Below the pieces are notes generated by a model. The model ran no database searches, was not told where the DNA came from, and worked only from the letters and a program-made list of their open reading frames with translations. Shown one piece after another: positions 12,246-25,200 of a DNA stretch of 64,000 nt. The stretch is from positions 18,304,757 to 18,368,756 of the forward strand of contig NC_089277.1 in NCBI RefSeq assembly GCF_963678975.1, in the 5' to 3' direction. The position numbers and the translations under genes were made by a program. Position 1 is the first letter of the stretch. Each line of letters starts with the position of its first letter. Origin of the DNA: Dysidea avara (lineage: Eukaryota; Porifera; Demospongiae; Dictyoceratida; Dysideidae).

Positions 12246-13287
12246 AGGATTCACATTATATGACACTGATCGCTCGATTTTACAGTATTGGTCTGTCGTA
12301 TACTGTGTGCAAACTTCATCAAATGTGATGTAGCCACCAGCTGGTCTCATTGTGGAAATTAAACATTCATTCTAGATGTTCTGAAAGGGTTTTCTTGTTT
12401 TAACCCATTGAAGGCCAAATTCTCAGAGACCACTGGCTGAATTGCCGAATCGTGTCATACTAACCATCCAATACACAAAACTACTTAGTAACCATATCTA
12501 AATACTTGCTATAAACTAAGGAGGTTGACAATGTTGTTTTTGTTTACATAACAGTAATCGTAGCAAAGTTATCAAATAGCAAAGAGTAAACTTTCAGATG
12601 AACAAACAACGGAATCCCAACTAACTATTTACTAAGGTGCTTACACTCCAAAGAACTATTCTATACAGTTTACTTACAGTGCAATCCATTCCACAGCTGG
12701 TTTCTTTTTGATTTGCCCCCTTTTTGCTGCTGTGCATGCGCATATGCACACATGTCCACCATCCCATATACGGGATAAAGCAGCTGACTGTCGACTTTAC
12801 CTGTTTCCATCAATGTATAATACTTTCTTTATTATCAAATAATACTTTTCAACTCAAAGAACAATTTAATTCGCCTATTATGAAAGGTTATACACTTTGC
12901 GCTTTTACATAACAAACACTAGTCCAGGAAGGATCCGGTTGTCCCAGAAACGAGACCTCTATGGTCTGTCCACTTCAGTACTAGTGCATCCTGCTATATG
13001 AAATTACAAGTTATAGCAAGGCAAAGGTTTATTCTATAGGTGAGTTATGATGCCATGCCACCATATGGTAGCTGTGGCTGTCAATAGTTCCATGAAGGTG
13101 CTTTTTGTTGCACAAATCAAGTATATTGTGGCAGCATTTTAGGGAGTGCCATTGTTGGGGGGAGATCTCTACTATACAGTACTACCATACTGTATGATAT
13201 AGTAAATGTGACAGAAAGTGGTATATATGATTGTTTGATATTTTCGTTTGTGCTGTTAGTACGTGGTGGCTGTTTGTTCATTTACAG
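12246..13287. other. intron or 5' flank of the ROCO gene
   Basis: No ankyrin repeat, kinase or other exon is seen. A sequence near 13170-13200 resembles the outer terminus (tactatacagtac...actgtatgata) of the composite elements at 33.5 and 62.6 kb, so it may be a solitary end fragment. Confidence 0.35.
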
Positions 13288-16200
13288 ATTATTCAAAATA
13301 TTTGACTACAGCAAGAGAAAATGGCATGGTTGTTAAATTTAGACATATCAAGATCCTATTGACAGGTCCACCTGCTGTTGGAAAATCAAGCTTCTCTAAT
13401 CTACTTTTTCGTGCTACATTTTCTAATGAATACAGCAGCACTGATGTAATGAAAACCAAACAGAGCATAGTTGCTGTGAACAGCTATAGTCAGGTACATA
13501 AAGCCGATGAAACAGTGTGGCTTAAACTTGATCTTAAAAGTCAATTACAGCAATTGAAAACACTGTTAGTGTCTCAGAGTTTCACAGTGAATACTCAAGT
13601 AGTTCTACAAGAACAAGCATCACAAATGCCAGAAGCATCACTAATGCTAGAAAGTCAAACAAAGATTGATAAAAGCATTGTGGAAAGTCCTGTATTGCCT
13701 GAAAATTTACAAACAGGTGATACAGTGGATCTGATTTCAGTTTTTGATACCGGAGGTCAGCCAGAGTATAGTGCTTTGTTACCAGCTATTAATAGTGTTC
13801 CTACTATCAACTTTATTGTTCATGACCTGACAAAGAAACTTACAGATCCAGTACTAATACGTTACAAAAGAGCAGATTGTGATGAAGTTTCTGGCTATAT
13901 CCTGAATTACTCAAATTTGGAAATGATGCAACTTTTATTGTGTTTAGTTACTGATTCACTAGAGCAAAGAATTGAACAACTACCACAATGCATTGGAATA
14001 CCAGAACAATCTTACATTGGTTTTGTTGGAACACATTATGATAAAGTTAAAGATGACCAAGAAGTGCTGCCTAAAACTAATGATATGTTGACTAGCATTA
14101 TTAATGAGAGAAGTGGCTTACGGGTATTGTCTCCAGGCAATGGTGTTATTTTTCCAGTTGATAATACCACTGCTGGTGATCCTGAAACAGAGGATCCCAC
14201 AGTTAAAACAGTTCGTAGTCACATCAGGGAAATAATTAATGAAATGGAGCCCAAGGAATTACCAATTAATTGGATGATTTTGCAAGTTGCAATACAGGAA
14301 TTGCATGCTAGAAATTGTAGAAAATACTTAACATTTGAAGAGTATTGCACAATTGCAAAAGACGATGCAGCAATGAAAGATGAAAAAGAAATTAAAGCAT
14401 CATTGTCATACTTTCATATTTTAGGAGTTGTGCTATATTTTGGTGTGGCTGAATTACGTGACTGGATTATTATTGACCTCAAATGGTTGTTTACTAATTT
14501 GGGTAGGATTATGCACTTGACTTCAAAAGAAGTTAAATGTCTTGACTACCATTTAATGAAGAAGTTTAAGAATCAAAGACTGTTGGCAAAGAAATTACTA
14601 GAAAAAATAGACTTGGAAGATATAAATATAGAGGAAGTGAAATATTCTTTTGATATTTTAATTCATTTGAAAGTAATTGCTACTGTAGTGGTAGAAGGAG
14701 TTGAGTATTATTATTTACCCTGTGGTCTTTCCAGTGCAGTGCAATATAGTGATCGATACAGATTTCCACTGAGTGAGCCACTGTTAATTCAGTTTTCATC
14801 AGGTTTTCTTCCACGTGGTTTCTTTTGCTCACTTGTTGTTCATCTGCTAGAGGAACTACCTGACAATTGGACAGTACAGTTTTGTAGTGACACCAAACAT
14901 TTTAACAATGTGATGTCTTTCCTTCTACCTGATGGAACTTGTTTGCGTTTACATGACCGAACGTATTATCTTGAAGTGACAGTCAGGCACTACAAGAGAG
15001 ATGTCATTGCTCCATATCATCCTGAAGTACTCCTTGTATTGGAAAGATATTTTGAAAGGGTTTGTAGACAATTGAATTTTAATCTAGAAAAGCTCCAGTA
15101 TGGATTCTTATGTCATGGAAATGATGAGAGTGATGATCATATAGTTGTTATTAAAAACCCTGACGTTTCTTCACTTAGTCTGTTGAAATGTGGCAAGTGT
15201 CCTTCTCACATTACTGTGATTGGAGAATCTCACACAGTATGGTTTAAAAAGGTTACAACTACATGTTTTGTATGATCTGTTATAATTTGTAGTAGTAGTA
15301 GTACGTATATACAGTAGACCCTTGGTTATCCATACCTTCGTTTATCCATACCCTCTTGTTTATCCAAAATTGGAAATGACTGTTCTATTAGAGTATTTTG
15401 GGCACATGTGTATGTTCTGTTAGAGTATTTCAACAGAGCTCTGTATATAAATGTATGGGTCTCAGTTATCAATTCACTCATCTAAACACTTTTACCATTG
15501 CCTAAGACATACTGGGATTCGGATAACCAAGGGTCCACTGTACATAGCTGTGTAAAAGGCAACTTCATTGATGGGCTCCACGTACAGTTTTGGCACTGCA
15601 AATGTGTAGCTATGTTTTATATAGATAATAGCAATATGAAACAAGGAAATGCTAGTGCACTGTGAGATGTCGTGGGCACATCATAAACAGCTGGCACAAG
15701 CAGAAGAGCATGCACAATTTCCACCTTGTACCAGAAATGAATTACATATTATAATGTTATTGAGAACTTCATTTTATTATGTGCATTGCAGATGCAGGTT
15801 TCACTGGTTTCTGGAAACCAGTCAGCTTCTTATCTAATTGATGAAAAGATCGATATACTCTAATAGAACAGTCGAGTCGATGAATTACTTATTGTACAAT
15901 TTACAGTGATCTTACTAGCTTTGATTTATCATGAAACTGTTTTTCCAGTACCTTTAAGTGTATAAACAGCTCTAAAAATAATTGTTGTATAACCATTTTA
16001 ACACCTTAGAACTATGGAGACAGTAATACTAAGCTTTCCCTGTGACTACGACTTGTATAAGTTAAGCAGTCATTTTTCTTCTGAAATGGAAACCAGTCAG
16101 CAATTTTCTAGAACCACCCCTGGTACATGCATTGCATTGATAGATGGTAGACAAGCAGACAGTTTTTAAGCATAATGCATTGAAAATATATTATTGCCAT

Positions 16201-17172
16201 GGCATTGCGTAGTGATTTTATCTCTATTTGATGCTTTTGGTTCTTTTGTAGTAGCAAATTTTTGCACTCATCTAGTGGTAACCATTGTGTCAAATATACA
16301 TGTGTTTATACCAGTCAGAATTGTGCAACATATACAGGGATGTGGGACATGTATCATCAGGGGTGGAGATAATTTTCAAAAGTATCCAGACAAAAATAAA
16401 TGTCAGATGAACCAGATGGTTCTTGTGACACTATGGTATAAAATTAATATCTATATAATATATAAACTGTGTAAACACAGTGTGGAAAGAATATCCCAAC
16501 TGCCTTTGTTGATCTGAAATATGTCATAACAAAAAGGTAATGGGCTGCGGTCTTGCATTTTGATCAGCAAAGCTGACTGTTATTTTCACCCTTGATACAT
16601 ACTTTGGTAATAAGTATATTCTTTTGTATTTCTATATTAGAATACTGATACTACCATACCATCTGGTGTTCAAAGTACGTACACTATATATATAAGTATG
16701 CACTTGAAAATTGTTTGCTTTGTATATGAAGCATACCATGTTTTAATTGTGTGTGTTTTTATTTAGTGACAGCCAATTTCATTCCAACACAACCAAAGCA
16801 GTGTTCAGTATCAATGTTTACACTATACAATGAAAGTGAGAACGACATGACCATCATTGAATTTTGAATTGTGTGTTTATAAAAATTTCAGAACCTGCAA
16901 TGGGTGATTTGAACAAGATTATTGTCCCCAGGATAATGGCTAGTTGGGATGATGTTGCATATGCTTTGCGCTATGAGGTTCACACTGTTAATTCATTACG
17001 AGAAAAAGGCCATAATCCTAAGAAGTGCTGCCAGAAACTATTTGAGGATTGGTTAAGCACTTCAAATGGTGCTAGTCCTAAAACATACTCAACATTGCTG
17101 AGTAAACTTCGTGAAGTTGATGATCTTGCTGGAGTTATTGAAGAAATAACTCAGGAGGTGGCTAAACTATAA
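13288..17172 (+). CDS. ROC-COR GTPase with C-terminal death domain (5' exon(s) not found)
   Basis: A ~1.95-kb exon begins after TTTACAG at 13287; it opens in phase 1 and the frame upstream has no ATG (only GTG), so at least one earlier exon is missing. The translation has a P-loop GPPAVGKS near the start, a ~120-residue insert, switch II DTGGQPEY, a G4-like GTHYDK, then a COR region with the hydrophobic WIIIDLKWLF and YYYLPCGL blocks. This is a ROCO tandem (Ras-like ROC plus dimerising COR). Two in-frame donors can end the exon (15236 GTATGG or 15251 GTTACA), both phase 0. Both join 16641-16674, 16767-16835 and the DD exon 16892-17172 (phases 0-1, 1-1, 1-stop). The DD starts KPAMGDLNK and has WDDVAYAL, CCQKLFEDWL and YSTLLSKL. 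Without splicing the ROCO frame stops at 15275. Known families place ROCO-DD proteins (DAPK, MFHAS1 relatives) in cell-death and immune control. Linkage of the two parts is inference from phase and from the same layout at 56-63 kb. Confidence 0.75.
15312..15540. mobile_element. pogo/Tc1-mariner-like MITE
   Basis: Ends CAGTAGACCCTTGGTTATCC and its complement (one mismatch, GGATAACCAAGGGTCCACTG) flank 229 bp; TA stands immediately outside both ends (15310-15311, 15541-15542). That matches a TA target duplication. Inside are two copies of the dispersed TCTATTAGAGTAT motif (15378-15399, 15412-15430). It lies in the inferred intron after the ROCO exon. Confidence 0.85.
15848..15873 (+). repeat. 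dispersed motif copy (GATCGATATACTCTAATAGA)
   Basis: One of about 16 loci with this motif. This is a complete copy running into ACAGTCGAGTCGA. It is preceded by 'tttctggaaaccagtcagctt' (15808-15828), the same words found just inside the left end of the element at 39356. Confidence 0.7.
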
Positions 17173-18774
17173 ACTGTATTGCATTCGTCATTAAAATTTA
17201 AAACATATGCTTGCTTTTTGAGTATGTAGCTGAATTTCCATTAGGTTGTCTAGTGAAACTTTTTATTGTATACCTATGCAAGGTAACAGTTTGTGTTACT
17301 ATGAGATTGTATTACGTATTTAAAAATATGAAGTGTTACTGTATGCAGTAAAACATAAGGAATAGAATGCAGCTAAGAATCAGAGATCAATACAATGTCC
17401 CAGTTTCCAGTCTACAGTGATGTACTTTGCAGTGCATCAAGTCATCATGCAAGACACACTTCATGTGTTGTGTGGCCAAGAAAACTGGCATGCCACACAT
17501 TGACTGTAAGAAAAAGAAAACAGGATTTTCATGCATGCATGGGTCCATGGTGCGCTTTCTCACCATTTTTGCATTATAGTTGTCTGCTAGATAAGGCAGG
17601 CCACTCTCCAAATTTGATTAAAAACGTTCTAGCCATTCCCGGTGGCCAAATGTTTTTCTTAAAAGTTCACAAGGCTTAAAATTAAATTCTCCACCTTTTT
17701 TGAACACTTTATACAAAAATCAATGTAAGACACAAAACTCTTGCAATGGCCTCGAAAGGCAGACTTAGACACTGTATGATGTGTGAATTCATAATATTAT
17801 ACCAGAATGATTATTGATTGATGCCTTTGTCATGACTACAGGGTAAACTAGAGCTAGAGGCTGCTGTTCATTTTACTGTAGTGTATACACAGTTACACGC
17901 AACGGAAAATTTTGACTTGCATACTGTGCGCTATAAGTATCATATGCATGCAATGATTTCCTCTAAGACGTTAATGTTTTTAGGAGATGTACATTCATAC
18001 TCATACATTTGTGAGCATGTACACATGTGTCACTGCATAGTATATAGTAAGTACAATATACAAAAAATTAAAATTTTGTTTTATAAAACGGATCAAGCAA
18101 GGGAATTTTAGTAACAACTGTTCACAGTTATTCCGTTGGTGAATAGAGTCTGTTGGAGTTGATCAGTTACCTATATAATTATACAGTATACAAGAAACAT
18201 TAAGAACTTTCATAACACTATTTGTATGTGAAGTTTTCTGTTATGCAACTATATTATCATAACAGCTTTGTGCATGTGACATCCAGATATGTGATGCGCA
18301 TGTGATAAATGCTCATTTCTAACTAAGCATGCACATGTGATATCCAGATATATAGTCTTGTGCCCAAAACAGCTTTTGTGTGGGGCAAGGGAATATACCT
18401 TGCTGCTATACATGCATACATACACAAATGAAAACGCATGATTAGAACTGGGCATTGTGAGCCTATAACTGTGGTGTGAGTTCATAGTTAATAGAGCCTC
18501 CACTATTGCATGAATACAGTATGTTATAGCTAGTCATTTCTGTATAGGTTAGAAGTACCAGGTACGTGTGATATTAGATAGGGGTGGAGGGGAACGTTTG
18601 GTAGAGTCATAATCATGAATAAGGAAACAAACAGGCACGGATATAAAAGGGCCAATGGTGGGCTCCTAGTTTGAAAACTGAATGAAAAATGAGGCTCTGA
18701 TTTCTGTACTCATGTACATCCGCCAAGTTTAAGAAAATTGTACATGGTCAGCTGTGACCAATTGGTTCAATTTC
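17173..18774. other. convergent intergenic stretch
   Basis: It lies between the 3' ends of the ROCO-DD gene (+) and the F-box/LRR gene (-). At 17444-17505 it has a diverged copy of the element 'acaagacacac..gtgtgtggccaagaaa...gccacac', also present at 35868-35932 (reverse) and 42178-42236. No coding exon is supported. Confidence 0.4.
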
Positions 18775-20089
18775 TTATATCTGATCACGCATACATACCT
18801 TAGGGCAGCCAGTTAGTCTCACAAGTGATAACTTGTTGGGATGGACTATAGCAAGTTTCAAGCTGTCATCAGATACCAGATAACACCTGCTGATGTCCAA
18901 CTCTTCTAGTTCACTACAACCCTTGAGTACTGCCTCTATACTATCATCAGTAACACTAAAACAACTGCCAACATACAACTCCTTCAGTCTTCTGCTGTGC
19001 TTCCCCAAATATTTTATCCCTTTGTCAGTAACCTATTAAACAATTAATTTTTATAAACACAACAACAAAAATACATGTGAGTTGCACATGTTTATGTATA
19101 TAGCTAAGGGATACATACATATGTAAACACCAAAAATGTCGTAAGTTTGTTTTTAAAAATCCATAGTGTGTTTTAATTTGTGGTAGATGGCTAAGCATAC
19201 TGCATTGGTTGGATAGCTATAATTCCACTAGCAGTGTTGGGGAAGTTACTTTTTAAAAGTAACTCATTACTTAATACTATTACTTGCAACATTCATATTT
19301 GAGGTGGGCTTTGTTACTTTGTTGTGGTACTCAGTGGATCTAGTTACTCCTAACACTGTCCACTAGGGCATCTGGGCACTCAGAACCTACAGAGTATTAG
19401 CATACACTGTAGAAAGACTCCATACAGCTAGCAGTTTACCCTGATACAGGTAACTGAGTAATAACTGTCATTTAAAATAGAAAAGCATTCATTGTGTTGC
19501 AGTAATGAATATCTTTCATAGCACCAAAAGGACTTAATAGAGAAGTGTAGGTTGGGCAGAAATTCCACTGCTCTTTATTTAGCCAGCCTAAAAGTCTCCA
19601 TTAATAGACCATGCAAGGCCAACATCACAATGCATGGGCATACTTTACCTGGTGACATCTGCTGACATCAAGAACTCTCAGGTGTGTACAATTTACAGAC
19701 ACTGTCTTGAGCACTTTATCAGTAACACCTCTACAACTAGGTATAGATAAGACCTCAAGTCTGTGACAACGACGTGCAAGTTTGATCAAGTTCACTTCTG
19801 TAGCACATCTCCACAATCCGTCCAGTTTGATGTACTTCAAATTAAACAGTCTACGTATTACTGACAATAGTCCAGCTTCATCTAGGTAGTACTCTGAGAA
19901 GCCATCACAAAAGTTGAGACTCTTAATAAGTCGGAAATACGTAATAGTCCAAGACAACCATGTTTTACACACACATCTACAGCGACAGATATCAACTGGG
20001 TGAAGGTTAGGAAATATCGAATTGACAAATACTTCTGATGGGAGACTGTTGATCAAGCAGTTGTTGTGATGTGACAATTCATTACTCAT
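18775..20089 (-). CDS. F-box/leucine-rich-repeat protein (FBXL type)
   Basis: Exon 1 is 20089-19649 (147 codons) and ends at CAG before GTAAAG. Exon 2 begins at 19032 (after TTTAATAG) and runs in phase 0. The start MSNELSHHNN is followed by an F-box: LPSEVFVNSIFPNLHPVDIC, R-C-V-C-K-T-W-L. Then come LRRs of the Cys-containing type: C-H-R-L-E-V-L-S-I-P-S-C-R-G-V-T-D, C-T-H-L-R-V-L-D-V-S-R-C, L-K-E-L-Y-V-G-S-C, L-E-E-L-D-I-S-R-C-Y-L-V-S-D. FBXL proteins bring substrates to SCF ubiquitin ligases through SKP1. Exon 2 may end at a GTATGT donor (18799) or read on eight codons to a stop at 18775. No later LRR exon was found, so the product (about 230 aa) is short for the family. A decayed copy of exon 2 is at 3721-3954. 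Confidence 0.8.
19232..19358. mobile_element. hAT-like MITE, family CAGTGTTGGG
   Basis: Ends CAGTGTTGGGGAAGTTACTT and AGTTACTCCTAACACTG; perfect 8-bp duplication TCCACTAG at 19224-19231 and 19359-19366. It lies in the intron of the F-box/LRR gene. The paralogous block near 4022-4036 reads through without it. Confidence 0.95.
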
Positions 20090-20925
20090 CGTTATGAACT
20101 GTAGAAAACATGCAAATCAGAATCAGAACCAATCAGAAACTTGCAGGTTATATAACATTAATGCATCATCAAATTTACAGAACTTTTATGTAATACTAGC
20201 ATCCTTTATATGTTAAGGCATCAGGAAAAGACAGCAAAGGCTACATGAGCAGTCAACTAAAGCCTATACCATAATTAGAAATAGTGATGCAGGTGGGTAT
20301 AATATAATAGATTTATATTTTATTTATTAACCAGTTTGTATTGAATTACACAACTCAACTTACTCAAGTCAAAATGCAACTTGTTTGTCTAGCTAACCAC
20401 CAACGGCTGTACCAATGGGTACTATGGTTTGTTAATGTGGCCAGAGAAACAGTGATGTGGGAAAATGTTTAATGGGTAGTATTAGCTCAGTCAGCTGTGC
20501 CATATTATGAGGTAAAAAATAGTACATGTCACACATGCACTTATGTAATAGTCAGGCAAGTTTACAATCAACACTACGTATAAGATAATAATAATAGCTT
20601 CAGTTGACAAAGGCTATTGAAAGGTGACGGCCATGGTGCAGCTAATATTTGTGTGATGTGCTGGTTTGGTGATTGAAAACCTATAACTATTTATTAGAAA
20701 TTGTTCAAACATTAATGTGACAGACTTTACAGACAGAATTTACAAAACTATCTAAGAACATTCTCTTTGGACCAAACCAAGATGGTAGCCAGGGAGAGGA
20801 GATTCTCACTTCCAAATAAGAAGAAGTGAGAGAATGCATGAGTAGCCTCAGTATATGCGTGAGCTGTATTTGTATCATGGCTCAATGTACTACATAAACT
20901 GCTTGTCCCTTGGTTCTCTGCACAT
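20090..20925. other. 5' flank of the F-box/LRR gene
   Basis: No exon and no repeat with clear ends is seen. It probably contains the promoter of the reverse-strand gene. Confidence 0.3.
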
Positions 20926-21282
20926 GAGCCGCCGAAGGAGCATGAAACTTACACTACCTGCCAGGTGCCATCACAACCCAAATCAATCGCCGATTAGTTT
21001 CCATATAAGGAAGTAAAATATCATTCTTTGAAGCCATATACGAAATTGCTCGTGACCAGTGACACATGGCGATGGCAAAGCTGGCTGAGTCTTCCTCGAG
21101 GTCTTTCTCTTCTTCAATGGTGGCGAACTTGTCTCTGCTTCATGCAGCTGGAGCGCCATTTGTGCGTGACTTAAAACAAACACAGTGATGTAATTTAAAT
21201 TGTCATGGAACTCAGTTTCATGCTCCCTTTCCACCTTCGGCGGTTCATAAGCTCCTGGTTGTACACCAAAGGGGTGACACAC
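20926..21282 (-). other. possible coding exon or foldback element with NLS-like ORF
   Basis: A reverse frame of 99 residues contains MALQLHEAETSSPPLKKRKT from an ATG with good context (ACAAATGG), with a basic KKRKTSRK patch like a nuclear localisation signal, then stops. A second frame through 21060-20960 also stays open with coding character (from YMASKND to VMAPGR), suggesting a frameshift. The same interval is bounded by an inverted repeat: GAGCCGCCGAAGG...GGAGCATGAAACT at 20928-20951 and its complement at 21209-21246. A foldback element carrying gene-derived sequence is therefore an alternative. No known domain is recognised. Confidence 0.25.
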
Positions 21283-22265
21283 AGGTACTCACTGTAGGTA
21301 GAGATCTGCGACTATGGTCATAAGTCACACTAAATTTGCTCCAAGTCAACAGTCAAGGATAAAAATTTCCAATGCACAATCGAAGTCAAAGCTCACAGCA
21401 AAATTTTGGCTGGTTAAAACCTTTGACCGCAGTCGCAGGTCTACCTACAACACAAACATACGTGATACCCCTTGTACACATAAATGCTTGCCACTTAATT
21501 TAACTAGTGTATTGACTATATAACCTATAGTTTGTACACTGGGCTAGTAAGGCACAATTTGAAAGTTTCAACCTTGATATAATAAAACATAACACCACAG
21601 CCAAGGCTAGGGAAAAACTTAAAGCTCTATTATAGGTGTATCAAGTGATCAAAACTCCAGCTTGGTTCTGGCAAGAGTTCACAATGAACATAAATTTAGA
21701 TTCCAATCACAAGTGTTCCAACTGGCACGAAGGTCAGTCCAGGCCTGGGTTTGGTGTTCAACTATCAGTCATGTCAGTTGACCACACATTGGAGTTGTGG
21801 CATAGATAATACTGAATATTGCGGGTGCTACAGAAAAGAAAAAATCCGGTAACAGAAACGAGGCCAAACATTTGAGGTCACAGGATTGGCCGAGGTATTT
21901 GAGGGGTAGTATATGTTTTACAAAAGCGTGTGTGCGTTTCAACAAATATTAAATATATTATGTACACTTATTTGTGGACAGTCTTCCTTATTAGCTTCCG
22001 CAGACCATATCCTATGTACAGACCAAGTCACGCCACTGACCCACTGACCTCGCCTCTAACCCATTAGCCATTGTTACAGAGCACTAATTAGAAAATCTCG
22101 TAAATTATCGTGATAATACGGTTACTGTTAGCAGGGGATTTTTTTTGTAGGAGATTCAGCAGTTTTAACGGATTTTGACCAGGCTAATGGACTTGTTTTA
22201 GACCCATTTATTACTTGTTGTTACGTGTTTAGTTGCGTATTTATACTCAAACCCTAGTATTTAAG
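21283..22265. other. intergenic, probable promoter side of the TAB2/3-like gene
   Basis: No exon is supported. The sequence just upstream of the ATG at 22266 is AT-rich and repeat-poor. Confidence 0.35.
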
Positions 22266-25200
22266 ATGAGCGGAGAAGGCATGACCGACGCTTCTTTTCA
22301 GAAGGCAGTGGAAGAGGTGCGGCGAATAATGCCAAATGTAACGACCATAGCCATCGAACATCTTCTAAGAGACGTGAGTGTAACAGCATTTTGCATTCGT
22401 AGCAAATATTTAACTGTATTCTAATTTATTGGGACAAATAAAGCAACCCCATTATCTGCCGTGTCTGGGCTTTTTGTTTGTAGATAATGGTGTAAACAAT
22501 CTAAGTCGTAGTATTCATACATTTTCTGTTTATAATTACATAATATTGGAGCTAATTGCAAAGAATAGGATGTTATTTGAACATTATGCTGTAGAAATAG
22601 TTGCAACACTTTGTGTTTGTACATTTCAGTGTGATGGAAATGTGGAACGTTGCGTAAATGAGTTAAAGAAATTTACAATTGAGCGAAAGTACACAAGAAC
22701 TATGAGCTACCCCCAGGGAATGTCTTCATCTGAACAACAGCAAGCAGAATCAGGATTATCTACATCGTGTGGTGCAAATGAGCTAAGAAAACATGGCACT
22801 CACACATTACATGCGAACTATCGGTACCACCAGCCAAAAGTAGTGAACAATCAAATTCCTCCCAAACTCAATGATATGAACAAGTCACCTTCTGAATGCG
22901 CCAGCAGCAAGTTGTTAGAAGCAAGCCGACCAATGGACTATATAGATTCAATGGCAGAATTTTCTGCAGCACAAGCACAAAGAGAACAGTATGGTGATCG
23001 TATTTATCCTGAAACAAGAGAGGAACGTCTTGAGTCTTTGAAGAAAGGTCAGTTGCAGGGTTAAAAAGAATTTTTCTTGAATGTGTGCCTATTTCCTGTT
23101 TCCTGTTATAAAGCTGTAAAAAAAAAAATTAGGTGCTCCTGTACACCAGGGGAATGCCCTGGGAAATGGTATGTCTAGTGGGGTGTACATATGGATGACA
23201 AAGGTCACAGTGCAACTTTATCATTTTTTTCTATCTTTCCTGTGTGCTACAGCTCACAGTGCTACCCAGTCCATACCTTCAGCTGAAGACACGATCACTG
23301 CTCAGAGAAGACAACTCGAAGCACTAGAAAAGGTGAGCATGTGATGTCGTTTTTAAAAGAATGTGATAAAGTGTTCAAAGAAAATGCTTGGAGTGCAACT
23401 GTAGTGTACAAACAAAAACTGAATCCTTACCAATGAAAATAACATTCATCTGGGCAGTGTTGTCACTTTGTGGTTGTCTTTGTGGGAACAATGTTGCAAT
23501 ACTACAGGCCATTTCACACTCACTCACTAAAATACTCACATGTAACTTGTCCTAAAATGGACATTGTATGTTGTGTACATAGTGGGTGCCCACAGGAATG
23601 ACATATAGGATTTAAGTGGTACATTGTATTAACTTATGACTTAATGTATGTACACCATGACACACCATGCTGAGTCATTGGGTACACAGACATCACAATT
23701 ACTAAAGGGAAGCTACCACATTGTAACATGATACTAGCTAGTATCACTGTCTTAGATCTAATTGAACTGTGTCACTCTATAACATTCATTATGTGTTTAT
23801 TGTGTAATTTATGCACATTCTGTTTGTCTGAAAGTACACTTCTAGTACTGTCGTTGTATTGATAACATTACACATATCATTTGCTGCTATGTTGTTGTGA
23901 GCCTTTAGTTTTGGTCTTGTCAACTTCTGCCCTCACTGGCTACAATATTTTCAACACTTCTTGTTTGTAATGCATCATTGTGTGCATGTTTTTACTGGGT
24001 AATACTAGTACAATGATGAGTACCCAAAATCAGGCTTTAGGTTGCTGTACACCAATGGTTTGAGCAGAGATGTTTTAATAGGTTATATTTATTTATAGCC
24101 CTATGTATTGACAGGAGCTCATCAAATCCTATGGACAAGGGAGCATGTAACTCCGTAAACAGCGAAATTCAAACATGGCTGTTGTGTACTATAATAAGTA
24201 ACTTTTAAAATTTCCTAATTAGGATATTACAGGGGATGCATGCTCGAGTACGTCACGTTTCCGTTGTGACAAAGCGAAGCTATGGAAACGAAGTTCAATG
24301 GCATGACGGAGGAATAGTAGCACAGGCTTAGCAGGAACAGTCACTGATCACCTGAAATCATGCGAAATTACTCCACTTGACTATTCCAAACCTTTGACTC
24401 GACGATCTTCCTATTGAAGCAGCATTACATAAGACAATGGAGTAGCAGCCCATTCAGTGTATCCCTGTTGTGCGTAAGAATGATGTAACTAATTATATAC
24501 ATATATAGTAGTATCACTGGACGCCATGTTTGAATTTCGCCTATAGTATTGGTAGTGTACGGAGTTACACACTCCCTTGTTCATAGAATTCGATGAGCTC
24601 TTGGTATAGAATAACAGCTACCGAACAGTTGCAAAATTGTCTTTGCTTGCATGTGTGTTTGAAGTATCTGTGCGTTAGTTTGTGTTAGAGGATTACTTGA
24701 CATGTTTCTAGTATTGATGGATTACTTACAGACTCAAAATGGACAGGCTTTTAGAAGTCAGTAATTCCCATTATTAGCTTTGTTACAGAACTTGTGAACT
24801 TGTGAGAAACATTAAATGGATAGGAACTTAAAGGGCTACAGTCTTCATTGGATAACCTTTTTTTTTTTTTTTATAATCCGCTGGATCACCAAATACCGTG
24901 ACAATAACCCTCAAAGCTTGTTGACCTCTTCTCCACCCTCCCCTATGCTCTGCTGACACTTCACACCTCTTTGTTGAATGTCTTGTAAGAAATATGCAGT
25001 ACTTTGTGCATCTTATTATTTATGTAATCTTAAACATTTTATGGTTTATTTTCCTTTCTCTAGAGGATAGATTTGTTGAATCAACAAACAGAAGCTTTCA
25101 AGCATGAAACAGCAAGAAAGCAAGAAAGATTGATGTTTTTACAGTCTAAATTCCCCTCAGTTAATGTAAGTCAGCAGAACTGCACTATCAGATGCTGTTA

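Larger units (their letters stand above)
16641..19540. repeat. segmental duplication, copy 2 (partner 1767-4190)
   Basis: This is the less decayed partner. It is longer mainly because of insertions in the 17.2-18.6 kb interval and the 127-bp hAT element at 19232-19358, which is missing at the matching place in copy 1 (about 4022-4036). Confidence 0.75.

Noticed and set aside
11531-12350. Two 128-138 residue open frames
   Set aside because: Both lie across the hAT element 11565-12237, use its inverted CCGATA words, and have no domain.
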